A stretch of DNA of 64,000 nucleotides from Aestuariibius insulae (GTDB lineage Bacteria; Pseudomonadota; Alphaproteobacteria; Rhodobacterales; Rhodobacteraceae): contig NZ_JBFONW020000004.1 of assembly GCF_040783535.2 (NCBI RefSeq), positions 371,789-435,788 of the forward strand, given 5' to 3'. This document shows, in pieces, positions 14,976 to 23,610 of this stretch (its first letter is position 1; the number at the start of each line of letters is the position of its first letter). The position numbers were made by a program, and so were the translations under genes. The notes beneath the pieces are model-generated. The model was not told the DNA's origin and did not search any database. It saw only the letters and a list, made by a program, of their open reading frames with translations.

Positions 14976-17327
14976 ATGCTATTCGGTCTAGACGGAGTTG
15001 AAATCGGGCTCCTTATCGTCTTCTTGACGCTCTTTGCCGGGATCCTGTCCGGCTTTCCCGTCGCCTTTGCCATTGGTGGCTCCGCCATCATCTCCTTTGC
15101 TATTATAGCGGCGCTCGACAGCGCGGGCCTGCTGATCCATCAGGCTATCGATACCTCGTCCGAGCAGTATAGGGCCCTTGTCGCTGAGGGATTGAGACCC
15201 GACACGATATCGGTTTTCCGATATCCCGATCTGCCGCGGATCGGAGAGCCTGTTTTCATTCAGGGCTGGGAGACGGCGCTGGACCGCAATGTGTCCTTCA
15301 TCGTTAACCGCATCAACGAACGAGTGCTGGCCGGTCAGTCGATCGAAACACTTCTCGCCGTCCTGATGTTCGTCCTGATGGGCATCACGCTCGAGCGGTC
15401 CCGGATCGCCGACGATCTGCTCAAGACGATGGCCCGCGTATTTGGCCCGCTTCCGGGCGGTTTGGCCGTTTCCGTCGTCGTGGTCGGTGCGTTCCTTGCA
15501 GCCTCGACCGGGATCGTCGGAGCCACCGTCGTTACGATGGGCCTTCTCTCTTTGCCGACGATGCTCAAGAACGGATACTCTCCACAGCTTTCTACCGGGG
15601 TCATCGCCGCCTCCGGAACGCTTGGACAGATTATTCCGCCTTCGATCGTGATTGTTCTTCTGGGAACGCTCGCTGGGGATCTCTACTCGGCCGCACAAGA
15701 ACAACGCGCCCAGGACGTGGGTTGCTCGGATGCGCTGACCTATCTGGGCGAGCCTGCGGTCGTTTCCGTCGGAACGCTCTTTCAGGCGGCATTGCTGCCC
15801 GGCATTCTCCTCGCGCTGCTTTATGGCCTCTACGCTTTTGGATACGCTTTGCTGAACCCATCCAAGGCCCCGGCGGTCGAGATGGGAAGCGCCAATGGCG
15901 AGATCATCACCCGAAACGAGGCTCTGACTTGGTTTCTGGGGATCCCGGCCGCGCTGATCATCGGGGTCATCGTTCTAGGCCAAGTTAACATCGTTGGAAG
16001 TCAGTCCGTCCGGGTCGACAGCTTTTCGGATGCGGGTCAGTCTGCGTCGCTACGCACAAATGTCTCACCTCAATGCGCGGAGGCTATGATTGAACTGCAT
16101 GGCCAAAGCGCCTGGGACGCGGCCTTAGCCGAGCAAGCGGTCATCAACGAGGCAGGCGGGGTCGAACAAGCCAGAGAGCTCACGCCAGAAGAACGGCTCG
16201 AGCGGATGCAGGAGCGGATCGACAACGCTCCGCCCATCGGCACCGGTCTTGCTGTTGGATTTCTCCTGCTTGCTCTTTGGCTGACAGTTGCGCGTGGGGT
16301 CGCGCCGACGGCCAATCCACGGCCGCTGATCATTGGTGGTATCGGGATCGTGTTGGCCATCCTTGCGGATATCTTGCTGATGGGACCGACAATGCGGCCC
16401 GGAGTAAGGACACTTATTCTGGCAATCCCGCTCGCGCTTGCTCTTTATGGATGTGCCAAGGCAGCGGTTTTGTTGGGCCGAAATGAGCTTTTGCGCGTGG
16501 TCTTCCCGCCGCTCGTCTTGATCGTCGCGGTTCTGGGCTCGATCCTTGGCGGGATTACCAATCCGACGCCAGCGGCGGCACTCGGCGCGGGGGGTGCGCT
16601 GCTCCTGGCCGCCTATCGCCGTCTGAAAGATCAGGGCCGCTCGGGAATGATTGTCATTCTGACAACGCTTTCGATCGTGACGATGATTTTGATCGGGGTG
16701 AACTTCGATCTGCGGGTGAACCGTCCGGGCGCCGACCTTCAAAGCTGGCTCGCCTTTCTTGCGGCTTTCAGCTGCTTTCTCTTCGCAATGTTCGGAATTC
16801 TTTACAGCTGCGCCGTCCTTTGGCTTGGAGGGGTTCTGACGCCGGTCGTGCGAGAGACGGCCAAGGTCACGAGCATGGTCTTTACGATCCTGATCGGGTC
16901 CCAACTGCTGAATCTGGTGGTAATCTCCTTTGGAGGAGAGCACTACATCCAGCAATTCCTTAGAAGCTTTGACAATGAATTCACGGTCTTCCTCATCGTG
17001 ATGCTGGTGCTCTTTATCTTGGGCTTCGTGCTCGACTTTCTTGAGATCATCTACATCGTCGTGCCGATCGTGGGGCCGGTGATCTATGGCGGAACCATGG
17101 ATCCCAAATGGGTCACGATCATGATCGCGGTCAATCTGCAGACGTCCTTCCTGACACCGCCCTTTGGCTTTGCACTCTTCTATCTCAGGGGGGTCGCACC
17201 CAAAGAGGTGACGACGGGTCATATCTATGCAGGCGTCATTCCCTTTGTTCTGATCCAGGTTGCGGGTCTGACCTTGCTGGCCTTATTCCCAGGTGTCGTC
17301 ACGATCATTCCAAACCTGTTGAATTAG
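14976..17327 (+). CDS. TRAP transporter large permease (DctM type) with long central insertion
   Basis: Large membrane subunit, 783 residues against about 430 in ordinary DctM. The N-terminal half keeps DctM features (VFLTLFAGILSGFPVAFAI, VLMFVLMGITLERSRIADDLL, FLAASTGIVGATVVTMGL, GVIAASGTLGQIIPPSIVIVLLG in parts) but has a 60-residue loop insertion near residues 55-115. The C-terminal half also fits (FVLDFLEIIYIVVPIVGP, LTPPFGFALFYLRGVAP near residue 730). Between them, about residues 300-590 hold an extra block: a soluble segment with charged helices (LTPEERLERMQERID) and several additional hydrophobic helices. Frame is uninterrupted, so this is a fused or expanded form, not a frameshift. 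Such long forms exist in marine Rhodobacteraceae. Confidence 0.9.
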   Translation: MLFGLDGVEIGLLIVFLTLFAGILSGFPVAFAIGGSAIISFAIIAALDSAGLLIHQAIDTSSEQYRALVAEGLRPDTISVFRYPDLPRIGEPVFIQGWETALDRNVSFIVNRINERVLAGQSIETLLAVLMFVLMGITLERSRIADDLLKTMARVFGPLPGGLAVSVVVVGAFLAASTGIVGATVVTMGLLSLPTMLKNGYSPQLSTGVIAASGTLGQIIPPSIVIVLLGTLAGDLYSAAQEQRAQDVGCSDALTYLGEPAVVSVGTLFQAALLPGILLALLYGLYAFGYALLNPSKAPAVEMGSANGEIITRNEALTWFLGIPAALIIGVIVLGQVNIVGSQSVRVDSFSDAGQSASLRTNVSPQCAEAMIELHGQSAWDAALAEQAVINEAGGVEQARELTPEERLERMQERIDNAPPIGTGLAVGFLLLALWLTVARGVAPTANPRPLIIGGIGIVLAILADILLMGPTMRPGVRTLILAIPLALALYGCAKAAVLLGRNELLRVVFPPLVLIVAVLGSILGGITNPTPAAALGAGGALLLAAYRRLKDQGRSGMIVILTTLSIVTMILIGVNFDLRVNRPGADLQSWLAFLAAFSCFLFAMFGILYSCAVLWLGGVLTPVVRETAKVTSMVFTILIGSQLLNLVVISFGGEHYIQQFLRSFDNEFTVFLIVMLVLFILGFVLDFLEIIYIVVPIVGPVIYGGTMDPKWVTIMIAVNLQTSFLTPPFGFALFYLRGVAPKEVTTGHIYAGVIPFVLIQVAGLTLLALFPGVVTIIPNLLN

Positions 17328-17340
17328 GCTCGACGCTGGA

Positions 17341-17416
17341 AAGATTTTTCTAGAAAAATCTTGGGTTCATATCCTTCTAGAAGGATATGTACTCCAAAAT
17401 CTTCTAGAAGATTTTG
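17341..17416. repeat. Three perfect 22-bp palindromes at exact 27-bp period
   Basis: Palindrome 1 (17341-17362) has arms AAGATTTTTCT/AGAAAAATCTT; palindrome 2 (17368-17389) CATATCCTTCT/AGAAGGATATG; palindrome 3 (17395-17416) CAAAATCTTCT/AGAAGATTTTG. All are perfect, all centre on TTCTAGAA, and the spacers are both 5 bases (GGGTT, TACTC). Arms differ in sequence while symmetry is kept. The array fills the gap between the TRAP large permease and the convergent VOC gene, so a role in transcript ending is possible, yet it has no simple T run. Confidence 0.9.
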
Positions 17417-17436
17417 CCTCGCCTGGAAGGTCAGGT

Positions 17437-17826
17437 TCAGGAAAGCTGCAACAGGTCCCAGCGATTTCCGAACGGGTCGCGAAAAACCGCGACGGTCCCG
17501 TAGGGTTCGTGTCGCGGCTCTTCTTCGAAGATGACACCTGCAGCCGAGAGCCGGGCATGCTCAACTGCAAAATCTCCTGTCTGCAGAAAGAAACCAACCC
17601 GCCCGCCGGCCTGCCGGCCCACGGCTCTGTTCTGTTCCGGTGTGGCAGCACGCGCCAGAAGAAGAGCTGTTTCCGCCCCTGGAGGCGCGACGAGAATCCA
17701 GCGCTTGTCGGCGGTTAGGGTTTTGTCCTGACGCAGTTCAAAGCCCAGCACACCAACGCAAAAAGCGAGGCCTTCATCATAATCGGAAACCAGAAGAGCT
17801 ACGGCATGCAGATGCGACCGCGTCAT
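17437..17826 (-). CDS. VOC (glyoxalase/bleomycin-resistance) family protein
   Basis: A 129-residue single VOC-fold protein: two beta-alpha-beta-beta-beta modules beginning HLHAVALLVSDYDEGLAFCVGVLG and closing with VAVFRDPFGNRWDLLQL. Metal-type residues are present (H5-H7 region, E near the end is replaced by D-L-L). Members include glyoxalase I, dioxygenases and drug-binding proteins; the substrate here is not readable. Its ATG overlaps the stop of bpt by 4 bases, so it is translated from the same mRNA. Confidence 0.85.
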   Translation of the reverse strand: MTRSHLHAVALLVSDYDEGLAFCVGVLGFELRQDKTLTADKRWILVAPPGAETALLLARAATPEQNRAVGRQAGGRVGFFLQTGDFAVEHARLSAAGVIFEEEPRHEPYGTVAVFRDPFGNRWDLLQLS

Positions 17827-18638
17827 TTGCTTGTAGGGCGACTATCCGGCAATTGAATGCGAGCCACTTGCTCGGCGATCGGATCAACAGAGAGGGGATG
17901 TGCCTCTTTCGCGAAATGCGAAGGATCGGTCAGGCGCTGCCATTCTCCGCCGCGGTAGACTTCGAGCGCTCCGAACCGACTTTTATATCCCATCTTTGGT
18001 GAGCCCGGGACCCAGTATCCAAGATACACATAAGGCAGATCAGCCTCTCGGGCGATATCCACATGATCGAGGATCAACTGTGTCCCCAAAGATCGCTTTT
18101 CGAGCTTTGGATCGAAGAAGCTGTAGACCATCGAAAGACCGTCTTCGAGCACATCCGTCAGGCACACACCGCGCAAGACATCACCTTCATGATACTCGAC
18201 CACGCGGCTTCTGATCGGAGTTTCCTCGATCATGGCCGCGAATTCGTAGATATCCATATCCGCCATACCGCCATCGGAATGGCGGCTGTCGAGATAGGTT
18301 CGGAACAGCGCATATTGATCATCCGTCGCCCAAGGAGAGCTGACCTTTCGAACAAGATCCCCATTCCGCTTGAGAATACGGCGCTGACTCTTCGACGATT
18401 CGAAATCGGCGACGCGGATTCGCGCAGACAGGCAGGCGGTGCATTCCGAACAGGCCGGGCGATAAAGGACATTCTGCGAGCGCCGGAATCCCTGGCGCGA
18501 CAGAGTGTCGTTCAGCTTTTCGGCATTGTCGGTTTGCAGGGCAGTGAAAAGCTTACGTTCCATACGGCCGTCAAGATACGGGCAAGGCTGGGGAGCCGTC
18601 ACGTAGAACTGAGGGGCGATCGGAAGGGTGTGGCGCAT
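17823..18638 (-). CDS. bpt: Aspartate/glutamate leucyltransferase (Bpt; arginyltransferase family)
   Basis: Transfers leucine from leucyl-tRNA to proteins with N-terminal Asp or Glu, marking them for ClpS/ClpAP (N-end rule). The 271-residue protein contains the ATE N-terminal cysteine pattern (CPYLDGRMERKLF near residue 19, then RPACSECTACLSARI near residue 60) and the C-terminal ATE domain (YVYLGYWVPGSPKMGYKSRFGALE). Start MRHTLPIAPQFYVT at 18638 matches the family. It is the first gene of a two-gene unit with the VOC protein. A TTAA-N7-TTAA box lies about 80 bp upstream. Confidence 0.94.
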   Translation of the reverse strand: MRHTLPIAPQFYVTAPQPCPYLDGRMERKLFTALQTDNAEKLNDTLSRQGFRRSQNVLYRPACSECTACLSARIRVADFESSKSQRRILKRNGDLVRKVSSPWATDDQYALFRTYLDSRHSDGGMADMDIYEFAAMIEETPIRSRVVEYHEGDVLRGVCLTDVLEDGLSMVYSFFDPKLEKRSLGTQLILDHVDIAREADLPYVYLGYWVPGSPKMGYKSRFGALEVYRGGEWQRLTDPSHFAKEAHPLSVDPIAEQVARIQLPDSRPTSK

Positions 18639-18711
18639 AACACTTCTTAAGGTTGATCCTCAAAGACTAGCGTGACGTTTGTCAAAGGCCAAGATGACTT
18701 TGCCCTCAGCC

Positions 18712-18726
18712 TTAAAGGATCCTTAA
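18712..18726. promoter_or_regulatory. CtrA-like box (TTAA-N7-TTAA)
   Basis: TTAA (18712-18715), seven bases, TTAA (18723-18726) fits the CtrA half-site arrangement of alphaproteobacteria. It lies 74-88 bp before bpt and just after the RDD gene end. A single short AT match may be chance; weak. Confidence 0.25.
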
Positions 18727-18761
18727 GTCTTTGGTCGCATTCCGCGAGCCGGAACCGCGGC

Positions 18762-19229
18762 CTACACCGCTCGGTTGAGCATCGCCGTACCCAAAATCAT
18801 GTCGGACAGGCTTTGTCCGCGCGGGGTCGTCAGCATCAGAATAACAGAGATCAACTGTAATGGCGCCACAAGAACCGCACCGATATAGAGCGCGGTATGC
18901 ATGAAGGCCTGATCGCTACTCAATCGATCTCCATCGGCATTCCTAAGCTCGATCCCCATCAGGCGCATGCCCCATGTGCCAGACCGGGCCGAGATCGTGA
19001 TCCACCTATAAAGCGCTCCGACAGCAAGCATCATCGCAGGGAAGACAAGAAGGCCGAGAAACGCGGTGAATGGCAAAAGCAGGACGCAGAGGATCGCAAC
19101 AAGCGTTACATCGATGATCCAGCTTAGCGCCCGTTTGACCGTTACGCTTTCGTAGAAATCCGGCGCGTGGATAGGATCGGGCAGGCGGGTCAATGCTACA
19201 GACATCTTGGTCTCCGGGTTGGTATTCAT
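18762..19229 (-). CDS. RDD family membrane protein
   Basis: A 155-residue protein with three hydrophobic segments (ALSWIIDVTLVAILCVLLLPF, LLVFPAMMLAVGALYRWI, and ALYIGAVLVAPLQLISVILML). The family's conserved Arg and Asp are seen in KRALSWIID, and the SGTWGMRLMGIELRNADG segment is typical of RDD proteins. RDD proteins are inner-membrane, of varied or unknown role, some proposed as Na+/H+ antiporters. It is 38 bp downstream of the DUF2852 gene on the same strand and probably cotranscribed. Confidence 0.88.
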   Translation of the reverse strand: MNTNPETKMSVALTRLPDPIHAPDFYESVTVKRALSWIIDVTLVAILCVLLLPFTAFLGLLVFPAMMLAVGALYRWITISARSGTWGMRLMGIELRNADGDRLSSDQAFMHTALYIGAVLVAPLQLISVILMLTTPRGQSLSDMILGTAMLNRAV

Positions 19230-19267
19230 GAGCGGCCCAGATTGGGGCCGCTCTTCGATAAATAGGA

Positions 19268-19711
19268 TCAGGCAGGCTGTCCGTTCGGGGTATCGTTCTC
19301 ATCGCCCTGATCGTCATCCTCGCGGCTCGCACGCTCGTCCATGAACTGATCGAATTCTGCCTTATCCTTCGCGTCCCGCAGGCGTTCGAGGAATTGCTCG
19401 AAGCTGGCTTGCTCGTCTTCCAGGCGGCGCAGGGTATCGGCCTTGTATGCATCGAAGGCGCTATTGCCCGTCGAGCTTCTTGAGCTGTGGAGTTTACGGG
19501 AGACGCAGCCACCGCCACCTGCGAACATGCGCTTACCAAAGATCATATAGGCAAGGATCGCGAGACCAATGGGCCAGACAAAAATGAACCCGAGGACCAT
19601 TGCGACGATCCAAGCTGGCTTGCCGCGCTCGTCGAGCCAGGCTTCCGAGCGCGCAAACCAGTTTGGCCGGCGCATCTCGGTCGTTTGCGGGTAGGGGGAC
19701 GCGGTATACAT
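19268..19711 (-). CDS. DUF2852 domain protein
   Basis: A 147-residue alphaproteobacterial protein: N-terminal short domain (RSEAWLDERGKPAWIVAMVLGF), a membrane segment (FIFVWPIGLAILAYMIFG, near residues 42-60), a flexible stretch with GGGGC, then a C-terminal charged coiled coil (TLRRLEDEQASFEQFLERL). Function unknown; members are membrane-anchored with cytoplasmic helices. It precedes the RDD gene and starts 40 bp from a palindrome of the form ATGTGAA-N5-TTCACAT. Confidence 0.85.
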   Translation of the reverse strand: MYTASPYPQTTEMRRPNWFARSEAWLDERGKPAWIVAMVLGFIFVWPIGLAILAYMIFGKRMFAGGGGCVSRKLHSSRSSTGNSAFDAYKADTLRRLEDEQASFEQFLERLRDAKDKAEFDQFMDERASREDDDQGDENDTPNGQPA

Positions 19712-19750
19712 TCAGATCTCCTTTGGGTCGGTAGAGGGCGTTTCGACATC

Positions 19751-19828
19751 ATGTGAAGGCTTTTCACATTATTGAAGATGGGAATGGGTCAGCAGCAGAT
19801 CAAGAGACAATGTGAAAGTTTTTTACAT
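19751..19828. promoter_or_regulatory. Pair of ATGTGAA-N5-TTCACAT-type palindromes between DUF2852 and glnE
   Basis: ATGTGAAGGCTTTTCACAT (19751-19769) is a perfect 7-5-7 inverted repeat. ATGTGAAAGTTTTTTACAT (19810-19828) is the same form with one mismatch. Starts are 59 bp apart. They lie in the divergent gap and could control either side. The half-site is CRP/FNR-like (TGTGA) but the spacer is one base longer than usual, so I do not name the regulator. Confidence 0.6.
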
Positions 19829-19885
19829 CAGAGCGCCAGAGAATTGCATTGACGCCGGACAATAGGCGTCCACACAGTTGATTTT

Positions 19886-22615
19886 ATGAGGTTTGCTTCA
19901 CGGATCCTTCGATCGCCGCGCCCCTTCGATCCGTCGCTGGGAAACGATATCGAACGCCGTTTTTACGATGAGAACCCTGCCTTGAGAGCTCTCATTCGGG
20001 GCGCTGCAGGATGTAGCCCGTACCTCGCCGATCTTCTGCGGCAGGAAGAGACCTGGTTCCGCTCCGCATTGGATCACCCGGAGATGGCCTGCCGATCAGA
20101 ACTTGGCGATCTGGCTCGCCCGCTTCCCGACCTTGGCCCCCGTCTTCGTCAGGCAAAACGGCGTGTTGCCCTGATGACCGCGCTTGCCGATCTGGGCGGA
20201 GTATGGACGCTAGAGCAGGTGACCGGCTGGCTAACCGATCTTGCAGATGCAGCCATCACCGCTGCGCTCTCTCCTTTGATCGATGCTGAACGGACACGCG
20301 GACGATTGCCGGGAGCAGCGCCGATGGCGGGTTTATCGGTGCTTGCCATGGGAAAGATGGGAGCGCGCGAGCTCAACTATTCCTCCGATATCGATCTTAT
20401 CTGCCTTTTCGATGAGACACAGTACGACCCATCCGACTACGCGGAGGCGCGTGCCGCTTTGATCCGGATCACCCGCAAGATGGCGGCACTTCTGAACGAC
20501 CGAACTGCGGATGGATATGTGTTCCGGACCGATCTGAGGCTTCGGCCTGATGCCAGCGTCACGCCGGTCTGCCTCTCGATGGAAGCGGCGGAGCGCTATT
20601 ATGAGAGTGTCGGTCGGACATGGGAAAGGGCTGCGTATATAAAGGCGCGTCCCGCGGCGGGAGATATCAGGGCGGGGCAGGGATTTCTCGACACGCTTGC
20701 CCCGTTTGTCTGGCGCAAACATCTAGATTTTGCAGCGATCCAAGACGCTCACGACATGCGTTTGAAGATCCGGAAGCACAAGGGTCTGCATGGCCGCGCG
20801 CTTGATGGATACGACCTGAAACTGGGCCGTGGAGGTATTCGGGAGATCGAATTTTTTACCCAAACCCGCCAGCTGATTGCAGGCGGGCGCGACCCTTCGC
20901 TTCGATGTCGCGGAACCGTGGAGGCGCTGGACCGCCTGGCCAAAGCGGGATGGGTGCCTGCAGAGACCGCAACCGCGCTCGCGGGTCATTATCGCGCCTA
21001 TCGGGAGGTTGAACATAGGCTGCAGATGATCCGTGATGCGCAGACCCATAGTCTGCCGACAGGACCTGAAGGCTTCGACCGTCTTGCCGCCTTCATGGAT
21101 ATGGATCCGCCTGACCTTAAAGACATGCTTGGGAAGCGGCTCGAGGCGGTTTCTTCTCTGACCGAGGACTTCTTTGAACCAACGAAGTCCAATGGCGGGC
21201 CGCCGTCCGATTTTGGTGCCGATATGGTCGAGCAATGGGCGAGCTATCCTGCACTTCGATCGCCTCGCGCGGTCGAGATTTTTGGTCGACTCAAGCCTGA
21301 TTTGTTGACCCAGCTTCACCGGGCGGCGCGGCCGGAGGAAGCTTTGAACCAGTTCGATCGGTTCCTGCGCGGTCTTCCGGCGGGCGTGCAGGTGTTTTCG
21401 CTCTTCGAGGCCAACCCGCAACTTGTCTCGCTTATCGTCGATATCTGCGCGACTTCCCCGGCTCTCGCTTCCTATTTATCTCGTAATTCCAGTGTCTTGG
21501 ATGCCGTGATCGGGGGTGAATTCTTCGTTGCATGGCCCGGAGCAGCAGGTCTACGCACTGCGCTGAGCGAAACTTTGGCGGCTGAGGCTGATTACGAGCG
21601 GAAGTTGGACACCGCACGTCGCTGGGCGCGGGAGTGGCATTTTCGGGTAGGGGTTCACCATCTTCGCGGGCTGATCGATGCCGATGAAGCGGCTTGCAGC
21701 TATGCGGATCTGGCAGATGCCGTGTTGCAGTCCCTGTTGCCCGTTGTCTCTGAAGAGTTTGCCAAAAAGCATGGGTCCGTGCCGGGGGGACGCGCTTTGG
21801 TCGTGGCGATGGGATCCTTGGGCGCGCAGCGTCTGAATGCCACGTCGGACCTTGATTTATTGGTGATTTACGAGGCCGAGGCCGGAGCGGATTCCGATGG
21901 CGGGCGGCCCCTTGCGGCGCGGCTGTACTATGCCCGTCTGACACAGGCGCTTGTCACAGCCCTGTCTGCGCCAATGTCGGAGGGGCGGCTCTATGAGGTG
22001 GATATGCGCCTCAGGCCGTCCGGGCGACAAGGGCCCGTCGCGACCGGTTGGGACTCCTTTCAAAGCTATCAGCGAAATGAAGCGTGGACATGGGAGCATC
22101 TAGCGCTCACCCGCGCCAGAGCAGTCGCGGGGCCCGAGGTTTTCTGTAAAAGGTTCGAGGCATTTCGCGTGGATTTGCTCGTCGATATGGGCCAGAAAGA
22201 CGCCGTTCTGGCGGACCTTGACGACATGCGGCGGCGCCTGTTCGAGGCGAAGCCCGGAGGTCTTTGGAACATGAAGGACGGGCCGGGACGCCTTCAGGAC
22301 ATTGAACTTTTCGCCCAAAGCCTGACGCTGCTCGCGGGTTCTCCGGAGCGCGGGATCGCTCAGCAGCTGGAGGCTGCGGATGAGACGGAGCTTGCAGATG
22401 TCGCCCGGCTTCTGCGAACGCTCCAGACGGGAATGCGGCTTTTGACGGCCGGTCCGTTCGAGCCTGAAGCCGCGGGCGAGGGCGCACGGGCGTTTCTCCT
22501 GAGAGAGACAGGCTTTGCGACAATGGACGATCTGCAGGGGGCTCTGATCGATCAGATCGATCGTGCGGAGGCCCGGATTTCAGCAGCCCTTGCCGGAGCT
22601 AGAGGCGCGCCCTAG
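19886..22615 (+). CDS. glnE: Bifunctional glutamine synthetase adenylyltransferase/deadenylylase
   Basis: Adds and removes AMP on glutamine synthetase in response to PII, controlling nitrogen assimilation. The 909-residue protein has two nucleotidyltransferase domains, each with its acidic metal-binding pair: MGKMGARELNYSSDIDLICLFD (in parts, near residue 155-175) and MGSLGAQRLNATSDLDLLVIYE (near residue 640-660), separated by helical domains (GRGGIREIEFFTQ near residue 310). Length is somewhat under the E. coli form, as usual in Rhodobacteraceae. No clear Shine-Dalgarno stands before ATG 19886 (TTGATTTT), so the exact start is the least certain part. Confidence 0.95.
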   Translation: MRFASRILRSPRPFDPSLGNDIERRFYDENPALRALIRGAAGCSPYLADLLRQEETWFRSALDHPEMACRSELGDLARPLPDLGPRLRQAKRRVALMTALADLGGVWTLEQVTGWLTDLADAAITAALSPLIDAERTRGRLPGAAPMAGLSVLAMGKMGARELNYSSDIDLICLFDETQYDPSDYAEARAALIRITRKMAALLNDRTADGYVFRTDLRLRPDASVTPVCLSMEAAERYYESVGRTWERAAYIKARPAAGDIRAGQGFLDTLAPFVWRKHLDFAAIQDAHDMRLKIRKHKGLHGRALDGYDLKLGRGGIREIEFFTQTRQLIAGGRDPSLRCRGTVEALDRLAKAGWVPAETATALAGHYRAYREVEHRLQMIRDAQTHSLPTGPEGFDRLAAFMDMDPPDLKDMLGKRLEAVSSLTEDFFEPTKSNGGPPSDFGADMVEQWASYPALRSPRAVEIFGRLKPDLLTQLHRAARPEEALNQFDRFLRGLPAGVQVFSLFEANPQLVSLIVDICATSPALASYLSRNSSVLDAVIGGEFFVAWPGAAGLRTALSETLAAEADYERKLDTARRWAREWHFRVGVHHLRGLIDADEAACSYADLADAVLQSLLPVVSEEFAKKHGSVPGGRALVVAMGSLGAQRLNATSDLDLLVIYEAEAGADSDGGRPLAARLYYARLTQALVTALSAPMSEGRLYEVDMRLRPSGRQGPVATGWDSFQSYQRNEAWTWEHLALTRARAVAGPEVFCKRFEAFRVDLLVDMGQKDAVLADLDDMRRRLFEAKPGGLWNMKDGPGRLQDIELFAQSLTLLAGSPERGIAQQLEAADETELADVARLLRTLQTGMRLLTAGPFEPEAAGEGARAFLLRETGFATMDDLQGALIDQIDRAEARISAALAGARGAP

Positions 22616-22643
22616 GTCTTTGTCCAGCCAGGGGAAAATTGTC

Positions 22644-22913
22644 ATGTGCAACAAGGATATAGATCCTAAGGGGCTGATGCGTGAGGCCTACCGGATCGAA
22701 GGGATCGCGGCTTCGGAATGCCGATCGATCTTTCTGGACTGGGTTTTGACCGTCCCGGATGGGGAGGCGGTCAGGCCGCGGATCGAGACCTTGCTGATGT
22801 CCTATGGGATCGTGGAGCCCGATCATCCGATGACGCAGGTCCTGCGGGATGGTTTGGGGGCAATGGCCGAGCCTCGGCGGCGCGGTGGACGGCGAGCTAG
22901 GACAGGCGAGTGA
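22644..22913 (+). CDS. Small protein of unknown function after glnE
   Basis: Not recognised as a named family. 89 residues: MCNKDIDPKGLMREAYRIEGI..., one soluble alpha-helical domain with conserved-looking DWVLTVPDGEAVRPRIETLL, and a basic tail (RRRGGRRARTGE). ATG 22644 follows AGGGGA at 9 bases and begins 28 bp after glnE, so it is probably cotranscribed. Its last 17 bases overlap the convergent eda gene. I recall similar small proteins after glnE in Rhodobacteraceae, with no known role. Confidence 0.72.
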   Translation: MCNKDIDPKGLMREAYRIEGIAASECRSIFLDWVLTVPDGEAVRPRIETLLMSYGIVEPDHPMTQVLRDGLGAMAEPRRRGGRRARTGE

Positions 22914-23538
22914 CCGCCTCTCGGGCGAGGTTTTCTATTGTTTTCCAATCCTTTGCCTCGAACGCCTTCGTTGGAGCGACCCAGCTTCCGCCGACGCAGA
23001 GGGTGTTGGAAAGACCCAGATAATCAGGCGCATTGGCGAGGCTGACGCCTCCTGTGGGACAGAAGCTGATCTGCGGGAGAGGAGAGGCGAGCGCCTTGAG
23101 GGCGGGGGCGCCTCCGTTGGCTTCGGCGGGAAAGAACTTCTGGATTCTGTATCCTTTTTCAAGGAGTTGCATGGCCTCCGTGGCCGTGGCTGCGCCGGGC
23201 AGGAGAGGGAGATCATTGGCCTCTGCGGCGTCCAAAATTCGGTCGGTGGCGCCGGGGGAGACGCCGAAAGTCGCGCCGGATTTCTTTGCGTTTTCAACGT
23301 CTTGAGGAGTCAGGAGGGTGCCTGCGCCGACATGGCCTCCGGCGACCTGGGCCATCTCGGCGATGACTTCGAGGGCGGCCTCTGTGCGCAAAGTTACCTC
23401 GAGGCAGGGCAGGCCTCCGGCGATGAGCGCTTCGGCCAAGGGCTTGGCATCGCTCGCTTTTTCGACGATCAGGACCGGAATGACCGGAGCTTTGCGGCAG
23501 AGGGCTTCGGTAGCGTCGCTCATCTTTTCTGGGGTCAT
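22897..23538 (-). CDS. eda: 2-Keto-3-deoxy-6-phosphogluconate aldolase
   Basis: Entner-Doudoroff enzyme: splits KDPG into pyruvate and glyceraldehyde 3-phosphate. 213 residues, family length. Motifs: PVLIVEKASDAKPLAEALIAGG near residue 20, CLEVTLRTEAALEVI with the catalytic Glu, GAGTLLTPQDVE, and the Schiff-base lysine region YRIQKFFPAEANGG near residue 133, then FCPTGGVSLAN. It is separated from edd by about 2.2 kb containing two unrelated genes, which is unusual compared with edd-eda pairs. Upstream lies the 11-mer element module (23611-23807). Confidence 0.96.
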   Translation of the reverse strand: MTPEKMSDATEALCRKAPVIPVLIVEKASDAKPLAEALIAGGLPCLEVTLRTEAALEVIAEMAQVAGGHVGAGTLLTPQDVENAKKSGATFGVSPGATDRILDAAEANDLPLLPGAATATEAMQLLEKGYRIQKFFPAEANGGAPALKALASPLPQISFCPTGGVSLANAPDYLGLSNTLCVGGSWVAPTKAFEAKDWKTIENLAREAVTRLS

Positions 23539-23610
23539 CAGAGCCTCCTCTTTCGGTTTAGCAGTAGCGGATTGAGCGACAGATGGAAGAGGTTAACACG
23601 CGCAAAACAA

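Noticed and set aside
17341..17416. CRISPR array (regular palindromic repeats)
   Set aside because: Only three units, spacers of 5 bases, arms not identical and no cas genes; not a CRISPR array.
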